From Multivorans sp965116445 (GTDB lineage: Bacteria > Acidobacteriota > Thermoanaerobaculia > Multivoradales > Multivoraceae): a DNA stretch of 64,000 nucleotides. Position numbers and translations under genes: made by a program. The DNA is taken from the NCBI GenBank assembly GCA_965116445.1, contig OZ220688.1, positions 2,108,001 through 2,172,000 of the forward strand, given 5' to 3'. The notes below the pieces were generated by a model. It ran no database searches. It had not been told where the DNA came from and saw only the letters and a list, made by a program, of their open reading frames with translations. Below, one piece after another: positions 8,189 through 16,591 of this stretch; within the stretch, counting starts at the first letter, position 1; each line of letters begins with the position of its first letter.

Positions 8189-10286
8189 ACCAACCACATC
8201 GCTCGGACCGCACGACTACTTCTGCCACGGGCTGCTACGGGAGCTTTGGAACGCCGGTGCGCCCGCACCGGAGAGAGTCCGGGAGTTCTCCAGCCGGCTT
8301 CCGTGGGGCGCCGAAACGCCGCCAGAGCAGCGCAGGGCGGACCGGCGCTACACAGACTTTGGCATCAACGGCTCCTGGTCGCGGCTCGCCGTCATATCGG
8401 CCTTGCTCATGGCGACCGACGCGCGCCGGCATCCGCCGCTTGCCAAGACGTACATGCTGGACACCTACCGCAGGAGAGAATTGCAGGCGCCGGAGCCCGC
8501 CGAAGACGAGGGCGCCGAGTACGAAAGAGCTATGGCCTTCTTCGACAAGCTCATCGACGAGGCCGGCAAGAGAGGGATTGACCACCCCCGGGATCGCCTG
8601 GAAGCTCAGACGATCGTCCAGGCGATCCACAAGAGCGAGTCCCTCGACACCCAAGAGGACAAGAGAGCCGAAGACGCCGCTGGCGATCGCGAGCTCTGGA
8701 ACCGCTACTTGGAGGACGTGCGCCGCTACGTCGGGAGTGGTCGGCTGGACAGCGAGGAGGTCGTCCCCAAACTCAGGATCGAACGCCAGCTTCAGGAAGC
8801 CCGCCGGGCCGTTCTCGCGGGATACGAGAACTGTATGGACCTCGTCGTCAAGGCATTCGCCAACTTCCTCATCGACCGCTTCGCCAATATGGGCCTGCGC
8901 AACTGGTGCCTGGAGCAGCCAAAGGAAGCTCGCGAAGCTCTGCGAGCAATATGGGCCGAGGACGAGGATCTGTCGACTACGGATCGGATCCGCGCGCTCA
9001 CGCCCCGAATCCCCGACAGCTTGCCGAGCGGCAAGCAACCCCCCACCAAAGGCACGGGCACCCGGCTAAGGTGGATCTCCGTTCTTCTCATGGCGTGCGG
9101 CGCCCGACAGTATCCACCATACAAGGTGGCGGAGTTCAGCAAGGCGTATGAGAGCACCGGGCATCCGGGACCCGCCCCGGGCGGCGACGAAGCCTCGCAC
9201 TATGAGCATGCACTCGGCTTCCTCGACGTACTCCTGAAGAAGGCTCAGGACGCTGGACTGGAACGACCAGCGGACCGTCTTGAAGCCCAGTCGGTCGTGT
9301 TCGCCGCTGGCCCCCCGCCACCGCCGAACGGCCACATAAGACCGGAACCCGATTTGTCGCAAGTCGCCGAGGAACTGCTCTACGACGCCTCCGACCTACG
9401 CACCATCACGCAACTCCTCGACGACAAGGGCCAAGTCATTTTCCAGGGACCGCCGGGCACTGGCAAGACCTACGCCGCCCGCGAGCTGGCGCGATTCCTC
9501 GCCGACTCCGACAAGCGCGTCACCCTGGTCCAGTTCCACCCCTCGTACGCCTACGAGGACTTCGTACAAGGCTACAGGCCGACTCTGATCGCCGGTCAGG
9601 CCGGCTTTGAACTGCGGAACGGCCCACTGGTCACTGCGGCCGCGGCCGCCCGCGACGATCCAACCGCCGCGCCCCACTTCCTGATCATCGACGAAATCAA
9701 CCGTGGCAATCTGGCCAAGGTGTTCGGCGAACTGTACTTCCTGCTCGAGTACCGCGACGAGGACATGAGGCTCCAGTACGCCTCGGCCGAGGACGAGCCG
9801 TTCAGCCTTCCCGAGAACCTCTACCTCATCGGCACGATGAACACGGCCGACCGCTCGATCGCCCTGGTCGATCTGGCCCTGCGCCGGCGATTCCACTTCG
9901 TCGAGTTCCATCCCGACAAGGCGCCGGTCGAGGGATTGCTCGGCCGGTGGCTGGAAAGGAACGCGCCCGAGATGGCTTGGGTGGCGGAGGTCATGAGGCG
10001 GGCAAACAGCAAACTGGACGACCGGCAGGCAGCCATAGGACCGAGCTACTTCATGAAGGAGGACCTCGACGAGGAGAAGGTCCGGCTGATCTGGGAGCAC
10101 AACGTCCTGCCGTATGTGGAGGAGCATCTCTACGGCGAGGCGGACCGGCTTTCCGAGTTCGATCTCGACAAGCTAAGCCATCAAACAGCGTCCGCGGACG
10201 CTGACACGGCCTCGCACAGCGTTGAGGCGCCCGGTGAGCTAGGCGGTGCCGGGCGGGACGAAGCAGACGACGATGCGGAATCTTGA
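8082..10286 (+). CDS. mcrB: McrB-like AAA+ GTPase of a McrBC restriction system
   Basis: The C-terminal half is a McrB motor: Walker A GPPGTGKT (about residues 456-463 from TTG 8082), Walker B FLIIDEINRGN (about 534-544) and the McrB signature MNTADRSIALVDLALRRRF (about 586). In known systems McrB hydrolyses GTP to move DNA and McrC cuts at modified sites. The N-terminal half holds two copies of one roughly 80-residue module (about 99-180 and 328-407), each with W-x-x-x-x-I-S-x-L-L-M, PP and DRLEAQ. The start is unclear: the frame opens at TTG 8082 inside the transposase relic and has no ATG or GTG before the first module. Codon use in the first half is less GC-rich than in neighbours, a sign of transfer. 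Confidence 0.85.
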   Translation: MAGLSAGSSPDGGKTALPAAPTSTSSSSPLPNLKPEPTTSLGPHDYFCHGLLRELWNAGAPAPERVREFSSRLPWGAETPPEQRRADRRYTDFGINGSWSRLAVISALLMATDARRHPPLAKTYMLDTYRRRELQAPEPAEDEGAEYERAMAFFDKLIDEAGKRGIDHPRDRLEAQTIVQAIHKSESLDTQEDKRAEDAAGDRELWNRYLEDVRRYVGSGRLDSEEVVPKLRIERQLQEARRAVLAGYENCMDLVVKAFANFLIDRFANMGLRNWCLEQPKEAREALRAIWAEDEDLSTTDRIRALTPRIPDSLPSGKQPPTKGTGTRLRWISVLLMACGARQYPPYKVAEFSKAYESTGHPGPAPGGDEASHYEHALGFLDVLLKKAQDAGLERPADRLEAQSVVFAAGPPPPPNGHIRPEPDLSQVAEELLYDASDLRTITQLLDDKGQVIFQGPPGTGKTYAARELARFLADSDKRVTLVQFHPSYAYEDFVQGYRPTLIAGQAGFELRNGPLVTAAAAARDDPTAAPHFLIIDEINRGNLAKVFGELYFLLEYRDEDMRLQYASAEDEPFSLPENLYLIGTMNTADRSIALVDLALRRRFHFVEFHPDKAPVEGLLGRWLERNAPEMAWVAEVMRRANSKLDDRQAAIGPSYFMKEDLDEEKVRLIWEHNVLPYVEEHLYGEADRLSEFDLDKLSHQTASADADTASHSVEAPGELGGAGRDEADDDAES

Positions 10287-11493
10287 CCTCCGTGAGTGGG
10301 CGCCGACCGAGGAACCGGTGCCGCTCTCGGTTCGGGAACGCGACCAACTGAAGCCCCTCCTGGCGAGCATCGAACCCGCTCCCGGGACCAGTGACGCGTA
10401 CTACCTCAGGCCCGGTTCCACGATCGGCGCGCTTGAGATCGGCGACCTCTCCGTCTCCATCGAACCCAAGCTGTCCATCGGCCGTCTCCTCCACTTGGCG
10501 TCCTACGCAATGGGCGCGATCGACTTCCGGGTCGAGCGTTTCGACTACGTGAGGCAACCGAGGCTTGTCGAGGCGCTCGTGCCGGCACTCAGCCGCGCGG
10601 CGCGTCGGGCGTTCGCTCGTGGACTCCTCCACGGCTACCGCACGGAAGAAGAAGCGCTGCAAACGGTTCGCGGCCGCATTCGAGTCGCCGATCAGCTCCG
10701 TCGGAGGTTCGGCGTGCCTCTGCCAGTCGAGGTCCGCTACGACGACTTCACCGACGACGTGCTCGCCAACCGGCTGGTCAAGGCCGCGGCCGACCGCCTG
10801 GGCAAGCTCCGCATCCGCTCACCCCGTTCCCGGCTGGATCTCGCCTGGGTCGCCGCAACCCTCGACAACGTAAGCCTGGTCGAGTTCCCGGCGAACGCCG
10901 TCCCCGAGGTCCGGTTCGACCGGCTGAACGAGCACTACCGCGAGGTCGTGACCCTGGCCCGGCTGATCCTCCGCCGCACGTCCATCGAAACGGGGCGCGG
11001 CCGGGTGCGGGCGAATGGCTTCCTGATGGACATGAACGTCGTGTTCCAGGAGTTCGTAACGCGGGCGCTGCGCGAGGCGCTCGGCGTCTCAGACCGCACC
11101 TTCCGGTCCGACAGGCGTCTGCCGGCAATCCACCTCGATACGGCGGAACAGGTCCACCTCAAACCCGACCTCTCCTGGTGGGACGGCTCGACCTGCACGT
11201 TCGTCGGCGACGCCAAGTACAAACGGGTCAAGCACGCCCACGTGCCCAACGCCGACCTCTACCAGCTACTGGCCTACACGACCGCCCTCGACCTGCCCGG
11301 AGGTCTGCTGATCTACGCCAAGGGCGAAGCCGACGACGTTGTGCATCGAGTTCGCCACGCCGGGAAGCAACTCCACGTCGCCACGCTCGACCTGTCAGGC
11401 AGCATCGACAGCCTGAGAGACGAGATCGGCAAGCTGGCGGAACGAGTCCGCGCCCTCCGCCGTAGCTTCCTCGAACTCCGCCAGGCCGCCTGA
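10273..11493 (+). CDS. mcrC: McrC-like nuclease subunit of McrBC
   Basis: The 406-residue protein overlaps mcrB by 14 bases, with ATG 10273 preferred over GTG 10246. The N-terminal half matches the McrC region that joins the McrB ring. The C-terminal nuclease core shows D299 in VHLKPDLSWW and D313-A-K315 in FVGDAKYKR, a PD-(D/E)XK variant of the form D-x13-D-x-K used by McrC. All expected catalytic residues are present. With McrB it should restrict DNA carrying modified bases. It ends the defence operon; the next genes are on the other strand. Confidence 0.9.
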   Translation: MRNLDLREWAPTEEPVPLSVRERDQLKPLLASIEPAPGTSDAYYLRPGSTIGALEIGDLSVSIEPKLSIGRLLHLASYAMGAIDFRVERFDYVRQPRLVEALVPALSRAARRAFARGLLHGYRTEEEALQTVRGRIRVADQLRRRFGVPLPVEVRYDDFTDDVLANRLVKAAADRLGKLRIRSPRSRLDLAWVAATLDNVSLVEFPANAVPEVRFDRLNEHYREVVTLARLILRRTSIETGRGRVRANGFLMDMNVVFQEFVTRALREALGVSDRTFRSDRRLPAIHLDTAEQVHLKPDLSWWDGSTCTFVGDAKYKRVKHAHVPNADLYQLLAYTTALDLPGGLLIYAKGEADDVVHRVRHAGKQLHVATLDLSGSIDSLRDEIGKLAERVRALRRSFLELRQAA

Positions 11494-11524
11494 GGATCCT
11501 GCGCTTCGACGGGCGTGCGGGCCG

Positions 11525-11848
11525 TCAGCGACTGGCCCCGGCCGTTCTGCTCCCGGTGGAGGCCGCTGTAGCAGGCAGTACTTCGAGGTCGATCGTGGCG
11601 CCCTTGGTCGCCTCTACAACTGACACGTCGTACGCTGTCTGGAGGTTCATCCACAGGACCGCACCCGTGCCCGTGTAACGACCAAGGCGGACTGCCGTCT
11701 CCGCGGTAACGGCTCGCTCCCCACGGAGAATCGCCGTGATTCGATTCGCGGGAACCCGAAGCGAGAGCGCTAGCTGGCTGGCAGTCAATCTTCGAGCTTC
11801 GAGTTCTGCCTTGAGAATCCGGCCCGGGTGGCTTCTCAGTCTGGTCAT
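11525..11848 (-). CDS. higA: HigA-type XRE antitoxin
   Basis: The 107-residue protein starts at ATG 11848 (MTRLRSHPGRILKAELEARR), the usual HigA/VapI opening. A helix-turn-helix follows (ASQLALSLRVPANRITAILRGERAVTAETAVRL), then FWMN-like VLWMNLQTAYD, a hallmark of HigA proteins. It should bind HigB and repress the operon. It lies 2 bases after higB, in toxin-first order as usual for higBA. Confidence 0.92.
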   Translation of the reverse strand: MTRLRSHPGRILKAELEARRLTASQLALSLRVPANRITAILRGERAVTAETAVRLGRYTGTGAVLWMNLQTAYDVSVVEATKGATIDLEVLPATAASTGSRTAGASR

Positions 11849-11850
11849 CG

Positions 11851-12138
11851 TCACCCCTTGTGGTAATCCTCGATCGTCACGTCCGCGGCATCCCCGCCGG
11901 CGAAGCGGAAGGTCACTCGCCATCGCGCGTTGATCGTCATGGAGCTTGTACCCTTCCGCCTTCCGCTGAGGGCGTGAAGTCGAACTGACCGGAGCGCGCG
12001 CAGTGAGTCGAGCGAAGGCGCCGCATCGAGTGTGTCCAGCAAGAGTAGAGCGCGGTCGTAGTCCAAGCCACGGAATCCTCGTCGGCGATCCTCCTCGAAC
12101 AGCCGCCGAGTCTTGCTGTCGGCGAAGGACCGGATCAC
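11851..12138 (-). CDS. higB: HigB-type (RelE superfamily) toxin
   Basis: The 95-residue protein from GTG 12138 begins VIRSFADSKTRRLFEEDR, matching HigB toxins that start MI-x-SF. It ends WRVTFRFAGGDAADVTIEDYHKG, matching the C-terminal W-R-x-x-F...V-x-x-x-DYH of HigB. HigB toxins cut mRNA on the ribosome. A longer reading from GTG 12222 adds 28 residues unlike the family and is rejected. The gene follows vapC closely, so the four antitoxin/toxin genes probably share one transcript. Confidence 0.88.
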   Translation of the reverse strand: MIRSFADSKTRRLFEEDRRRGFRGLDYDRALLLLDTLDAAPSLDSLRALRSVRLHALSGRRKGTSSMTINARWRVTFRFAGGDAADVTIEDYHKG

Positions 12139-12222
12139 CGCAGGATCGTAGTACAAGTCGCGTACTACACCAAGCGTCCCATTGAACTCGTCCTCCCGTG
12201 ACGTGGCCGCGCAACCGAACAC

Positions 12223-12657
12223 TCAGCCCAGTAGAGGATTGCGGGCCGGCAACCCGGGAAACCGGCTGAAGTCGCGGTCGGCGGTCCAGCACTCGGTGAC
12301 GCCGTGCGCGAGGCAGAGGGAAGCAACACGCGCATCATGGACCATCGGCCCCCTGACCTGGCCCTGCCTGAGCAGGTCCTTCAGCAGCTCCCAGTGGGTG
12401 AACGTCTCCGTCATGAGAGCCGCCACGGGGGACTCAAGCCAGGCGTCCACCTGCTCGATCGCGGCCTCCAGCGTCGAGGGCGGACGGTAGATACCCGGGC
12501 GCGTAACCGTGGCCAGGAACTCGTGAACGCACGGCCAGGGCAGTCCCCATGCCACGCGCCCCTCGGCAAGCGCCGACACGCACGTCCTGGCCCGGTCGTG
12601 CCATACGGAGTCGGCGCGATGGGCGTAGACGAGGATGTTCGTGTCCGTCGCGATCAA
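12223..12657 (-). CDS. vapC: PIN-domain toxin VapC
   Basis: The 144-residue protein begins MIATDTNILVYAHRADS, with D5 as the first catalytic PIN acid. A conserved E follows in CVHEFLATVT, and later acids lie in MVHDARVASL and CWTADRDFSRF. Such toxins are Mg-dependent RNases. The start overlaps the vapB stop by 4 bases (ATGA), so translation is coupled. All catalytic positions look intact. Confidence 0.9.
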   Translation of the reverse strand: MIATDTNILVYAHRADSVWHDRARTCVSALAEGRVAWGLPWPCVHEFLATVTRPGIYRPPSTLEAAIEQVDAWLESPVAALMTETFTHWELLKDLLRQGQVRGPMVHDARVASLCLAHGVTECWTADRDFSRFPGLPARNPLLG

Positions 12658-12899
12658 CCCCCGCGCCCTTCATAGATGGCTTCGCGGATGCGGGGCCAAT
12701 CGGCGCCCTCGAACTCTGGCTCCAGGCCGTGGCCGTCAACGCTCGCATCCCTCAGCGTAAAGCCCGCGGACTCTCGGTCAACCTTGATCGCCATCCGCAA
12801 CCCACGCTCGAACAGCTCCCGCAGCGTGATGTTCTCCCTTGCAGCATGGGCCTTTGCCTCTCTCGCCAAGTCGTCCGAGATCTCGATCGTCGTCTTCAC
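12654..12899 (-). CDS. vapB: VapB-type antitoxin
   Basis: The 81-residue protein begins MKTTIEISDDLAREAKAHAA, an RHH-type DNA-binding N-terminus common to vapB antitoxins. The C-terminal part, with DWPRIREAIYEGRGG, should bind the toxin. The start codon is GTG at 12899. The 115 bases between it and the divergent dehalogenase include an AT-rich patch (about 12910-12925) that stands out in this genome and probably holds the promoter of the vapB-vapC-higB-higA array. Confidence 0.87.
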   Translation of the reverse strand: MKTTIEISDDLAREAKAHAARENITLRELFERGLRMAIKVDRESAGFTLRDASVDGHGLEPEFEGADWPRIREAIYEGRGG

Positions 12900-13015
12900 G
12901 ATGGGTCTCCGTACTTACAAATATGGGTTCCCCCCCTACAGTAGACGCACCGCCGCATCATGAAGCGTCGACGGCAAGCTGGCAATGCCTCCTGTCGGGG
13001 GTAGCCTCGGCGACC

Positions 13016-13759
13016 ATGCCCCGACTCACGGACTACCGCGTCCTGACGTTTGACTGCTACGGCACCCTGATCGACTGGGAGACCGGGATCTGGGACGCCT
13101 TGCAGCCGCTGATCATGCGGAACCCGGACGCCGAAGTCTCGCGAGACGCGGCGCTCTCTGCCTTCGGGCAGGGCGAGAGCGTTCAGGAGCGGGAGACGCC
13201 CGACCTGATCTATCCCGACCTGCTGGCCCTGGTCCACCAACGGATCGCCACGAGTCTCGGCATGCAGACGGACCCCGAACTCGACGAGGCGTTCGGCGCC
13301 TCCGTGCCGGACTGGCCGGCGTTCGCGGACACGGCGGATGCGCTGCGCGTCCTGAAGCGGCACTTCCGGCTCGTCATCCTGTCGAACGTCCACAAGGACG
13401 GCATCGCCGGCTCGAACCGGAAGCTCGGGGTCGAGTTCGACGCGGTCTACACGGCCGAGGAGATCGGCTCCTACAAGCCGGCCGACGCAAACTTCGAGTA
13501 CCTGCTTGCCCACCTTGCGTCCGACTTCGGCCTCGACCGGTCCGACGTGCTGCACACCGCGCAGAGCCTGCACCACGACCATGTGCCGGCGAACCGGTTC
13601 GGGCTCGCGAATGCCTGGATCGACCGGCAGCGCCTCTCCCAGGGCGGGAGCTGGGGCGCCACGGACCGCGTCGCGACGATGCCGACGACCGACTTCGTGT
13701 TCTTCTCGATGGCCGAGATGGCCGCGGCCGTCGCGGAGTCCGCGCGCACCGACGCTTGA
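13016..13759 (+). CDS. Haloacid dehalogenase type II-like HAD hydrolase
   Basis: The 247-residue protein starts at ATG 13016 (MPRLTDYRVLTFDCYGTL). The HAD nucleophile aspartate is in FDCYGTLIDWE; motif II is LVILSNVHKD and motif III includes the lysine in IGSYKPADANF. Together with the C-terminal FFSMAEMAAAV this resembles (S)-2-haloacid dehalogenases and related HAD hydrolases. Substrate cannot be told: many such proteins act on phosphates. Codon use returns to the strong GC bias of the core genome, so the accessory island ends just before this gene. Confidence 0.85.
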   Translation: MPRLTDYRVLTFDCYGTLIDWETGIWDALQPLIMRNPDAEVSRDAALSAFGQGESVQERETPDLIYPDLLALVHQRIATSLGMQTDPELDEAFGASVPDWPAFADTADALRVLKRHFRLVILSNVHKDGIAGSNRKLGVEFDAVYTAEEIGSYKPADANFEYLLAHLASDFGLDRSDVLHTAQSLHHDHVPANRFGLANAWIDRQRLSQGGSWGATDRVATMPTTDFVFFSMAEMAAAVAESARTDA

Positions 13760-13831
13760 CTGCCTGACGCCGATTGCCGGCCGTCCGGCCTGGTGGTCCT
13801 CAGCCGCTGCAGCGGATCGGGCGGCCGTTCC

Positions 13832-15364
13832 TCAGCCATCCTCCTCCACGGTCAGCCTGTACCCGGCGGCGGCGAGGTACTTCGCTTCCTGATGGAGGTC
13901 GGCTCGCGTCAACGGCGACGTCTCGAGCCACGCCTTCGGCAGCACGAGCCTCAGGTCGCGACCGTCGACTTCAAGGGTCACTGCCAGGGGTTCCGGACGA
14001 CGGCTCCTGTGCAGGGCCACCGCAAGGCGCAACAGAACGGCCACGCGGCGCGCCGGCCGTCGCCAGGCGGTGGGCAGGCGATCGAAGATCTGGCGCGGGA
14101 ACTTGCGCCGATGGCTGCGCACCAGCGACGCGAGGGCCAGGTGCTCCTGGAGCGAGAATCCATGCATCTCCGCGTTCTCCACGATGTAGGCGCCGTGCTT
14201 GTGAAAACCCGCGTGGTTGATGTCGAGGCCGACCTCGTGCAACTGCGCCCCCCAGGAAAGCATGAGCCAGGGAAGCGCCCCGGCGAGTTCCCAGGGCTCC
14301 ACGCACTGTTCCAGAAGCTGCAGCGCCGTCTCCCGGACGCGCTCGGCCTGGTCCGGCTGCACGTGGTAGCGGCGGGCCATCGACTCGACGGCCGCATGCC
14401 GCGTGTCCTCGTGGCGCAGCCGACCCAGCAGGTCGTACAGCGCGCCCTCGCGCAGGGCGCCGCCCGCGACCCGCATCTCTTCGATGCCCAGGGCCCTGAA
14501 CACCGCGAGCAGCACGGCGACGCCGCCGGCGAAGACCGGCGCCCGCCCCTCGCTCAGGCCCCTGATGTCGCCGTCCACGGTGCTCCCGCGTTCGATCAGG
14601 AGCGCACGCAAGCGGAGCAGCGCCTCCAGCGTGATCCCCTGCTCGCACCAGCCCGCGGCCCGCACGACGTCCGCCACGGCGCGAACCGTGCCCGACGAGC
14701 CAACCGCCACGCTCCAGCCGACCCCGGCGCGAAACCGTCGCTCGACCGGCTCCAGCTCGACCCGCGCCGCCGTCTCGGCCCGCCTCCACCGCTCTTCCTT
14801 CACCCGGCCGTCCGGAAAGTGCCGCAGACTGAAGCTGACGCAGCCCATGTACAGGCTCTCCAGGTCGAGCGGCCGCGAGCCCTCGCCGACGATCAGCTCC
14901 GTCGAGCCGCCGCCGATGTCGACCGCGAGGCGTCTTTCGTCTCCCGCCAGACTCCGCGACACGCCGAGGTAGATGAGCCGCGCCTCCTCAAGGCCCGAGA
15001 CGATCTCCACCGGATGGCCCAACGACCGCTGCGCCGCCTCCAGCAGGTCACCAGCGTTCCGCGCCTGCCGCAACGTGTTCGTGCCCACGACGCGGACCGT
15101 GCCCGGCGGAAAGGCACGGACGCGCTCGCCGAATCGGCCGAGACAGTCGAGTGCCCGAGCCACCGCCTCCGGAGTCAGGCGCTTGTGCTCGTCGAGTCCG
15201 GCGGCGAGTCGGACGAACTCCTTGCGGCGATCGACGAACACGAGTTGGCCGCCACGGACCTCGGCGACGACCAGATGGAAGCTGTTCGAGCCGAGATCGG
15301 CTGCGGCGACGACTTCGGGCTCGGAGTCGGTCAGGCCAAGGGATGAGTCACGGGGCTGCGCCAT
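13832..15364 (-). CDS. ppx: Exopolyphosphatase / pppGpp phosphatase (Ppx/GppA)
   Basis: The 510-residue protein has the ASKHA fold start AAADLGSNSFHLVVAEV, then VDIGGGSTELIVGEG and AVGSSGTVRAVADV, all typical of Ppx/GppA. The C-terminal half carries an HD-like region (LHEVGLDINHAGFHKHGAYIVEN), as in the long proteobacterial Ppx. It should remove phosphates from polyphosphate chains or pppGpp in the cytoplasm. ATG 15364 (MAQPRDSSLG) is chosen as start; ATG 15418 is possible but adds 18 non-conserved residues. Confidence 0.92.
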   Translation of the reverse strand: MAQPRDSSLGLTDSEPEVVAAADLGSNSFHLVVAEVRGGQLVFVDRRKEFVRLAAGLDEHKRLTPEAVARALDCLGRFGERVRAFPPGTVRVVGTNTLRQARNAGDLLEAAQRSLGHPVEIVSGLEEARLIYLGVSRSLAGDERRLAVDIGGGSTELIVGEGSRPLDLESLYMGCVSFSLRHFPDGRVKEERWRRAETAARVELEPVERRFRAGVGWSVAVGSSGTVRAVADVVRAAGWCEQGITLEALLRLRALLIERGSTVDGDIRGLSEGRAPVFAGGVAVLLAVFRALGIEEMRVAGGALREGALYDLLGRLRHEDTRHAAVESMARRYHVQPDQAERVRETALQLLEQCVEPWELAGALPWLMLSWGAQLHEVGLDINHAGFHKHGAYIVENAEMHGFSLQEHLALASLVRSHRRKFPRQIFDRLPTAWRRPARRVAVLLRLAVALHRSRRPEPLAVTLEVDGRDLRLVLPKAWLETSPLTRADLHQEAKYLAAAGYRLTVEEDG

Positions 15365-15550
15365 CGGGCCGAGAGTATGAACGCTGACCCTTCTCTGGTC
15401 TTTCGCCGCCTTGGCCACCGTCGTCGTGACCGGCGGTGCAACCCGAGCTGGCCGCGGGAAACTCCAGTCGACATAGCGACGGCCCCGAGCCCCTCAGCGC
15501 GAGGAGTGGCGGCGCCAATAGCCATCGCAGCGCGAGTAAGATCGCCGGCC

Positions 15551-16591
15551 ATGCAAGCCCCCGTGGAACTCCGCTCCGACACGATGACCCGGCCTTCCCC
15601 GGCGATGCGGAAGGCGATGGCCGCGGCGGAAGTCGGCGACGACGTGTTTCGCGAGGACCCGACCGTCAATCGGCTCCAGGAGCGGGTCGCCGACCTGCTC
15701 GAGCGCGAGGCCGCCCTGTTCGTTCCTTCCGGCACCCAGGGCAACCTGTCCTGCCTGCTCGCGCACGAACTGCCGCGCGGCAGCGAGGTCCTGCTCGAGG
15801 CGAGCGCCCACATCATCAACCACGAGATGAACGGGATCACCGGGATCACCGGTCTGTTCCCGCGCCCGGTCACGGCGGCTGGCCACGGCACTCTTCGGCC
15901 CGAAGAGGTCGAGGCCGCGATTGCGCCGGACGACCCCACCCTCGCCTCGACTCGCCTGCTCTGCCTCGAGAACAGTTGCAACCAGGCCGGCGGCACGGTC
16001 TACGACGTGGAGCGAACGCGGGCGTTGTGCGACACGGCCCACCGTCACGGCCTGCGCGTCCACCTCGACGGCGCCCGACTGTGGAACGCCGCGGCCGCGC
16101 TCGGCTGCACCCCGGCCGAAGCGGCCGGGCCGGTCGACTCCCTCTCCTTCTGCTTCTCGAAGGGACTGGGCGCGCCCGTCGGGTCGATCGTCGCCGGCTC
16201 GCGCGACTTCATCCGGAACGTCCGCCGCTACCGGCAGATGTGCGGCGGCCAGATGCGCCAGGTCGGCGTGCTCGCGGCGGCGGCCGAGGTCGCCCTCGAC
16301 GAGAGCCCTCCTCTGCTCGTCCAGGACCACGAGAACGCCCGTCTGCTGGCGGACACGTTGAACGACCTTCCCGGCGTCGCCCTGATCGCGGAGCAGCGCA
16401 CGAACATCCTGATCTTCTCGGTGGAAGCGACCGGCCGCGGCGCCGAGGAGTGCGTCGAGGCCCTGGCGCGCGAGGACGTGCTGTGCCTGGCGATCAGCCC
16501 GAACCACATCCGCCTGGTGACGCACCGCGACGTGAGCCCCGAGCAGACGGCGCAGGCGGCCGAGGCCCTGACCCGGGTGTTCGGTGGCTAG
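15551..16591 (+). CDS. ltaE: Low-specificity L-threonine aldolase
   Basis: The 346-residue PLP enzyme starts at ATG 15551 with VELRSDTMTRPSPAMRKAM, the standard opening of threonine aldolases. The PLP lysine is in FCFSKGLGAPVGS; GDDVFREDPTVNRLQ and NSCNQAGGTVYD are further family blocks. It splits threonine or allo-threonine into glycine and acetaldehyde. Its stop overlaps the next gene (GTGGCTAG). The 186 bases upstream are shared with divergent ppx and show no clear motif. Confidence 0.94.
   Translation: MQAPVELRSDTMTRPSPAMRKAMAAAEVGDDVFREDPTVNRLQERVADLLEREAALFVPSGTQGNLSCLLAHELPRGSEVLLEASAHIINHEMNGITGITGLFPRPVTAAGHGTLRPEEVEAAIAPDDPTLASTRLLCLENSCNQAGGTVYDVERTRALCDTAHRHGLRVHLDGARLWNAAAALGCTPAEAAGPVDSLSFCFSKGLGAPVGSIVAGSRDFIRNVRRYRQMCGGQMRQVGVLAAAAEVALDESPPLLVQDHENARLLADTLNDLPGVALIAEQRTNILIFSVEATGRGAEECVEALAREDVLCLAISPNHIRLVTHRDVSPEQTAQAAEALTRVFGG

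Noticed and set aside
12138..12222. Longer HigB reading from the GTG at 12222
   Set aside because: The extra 28 residues are unlike HigB proteins, and the family opening (V/M-IRSF) starts at GTG 12138.
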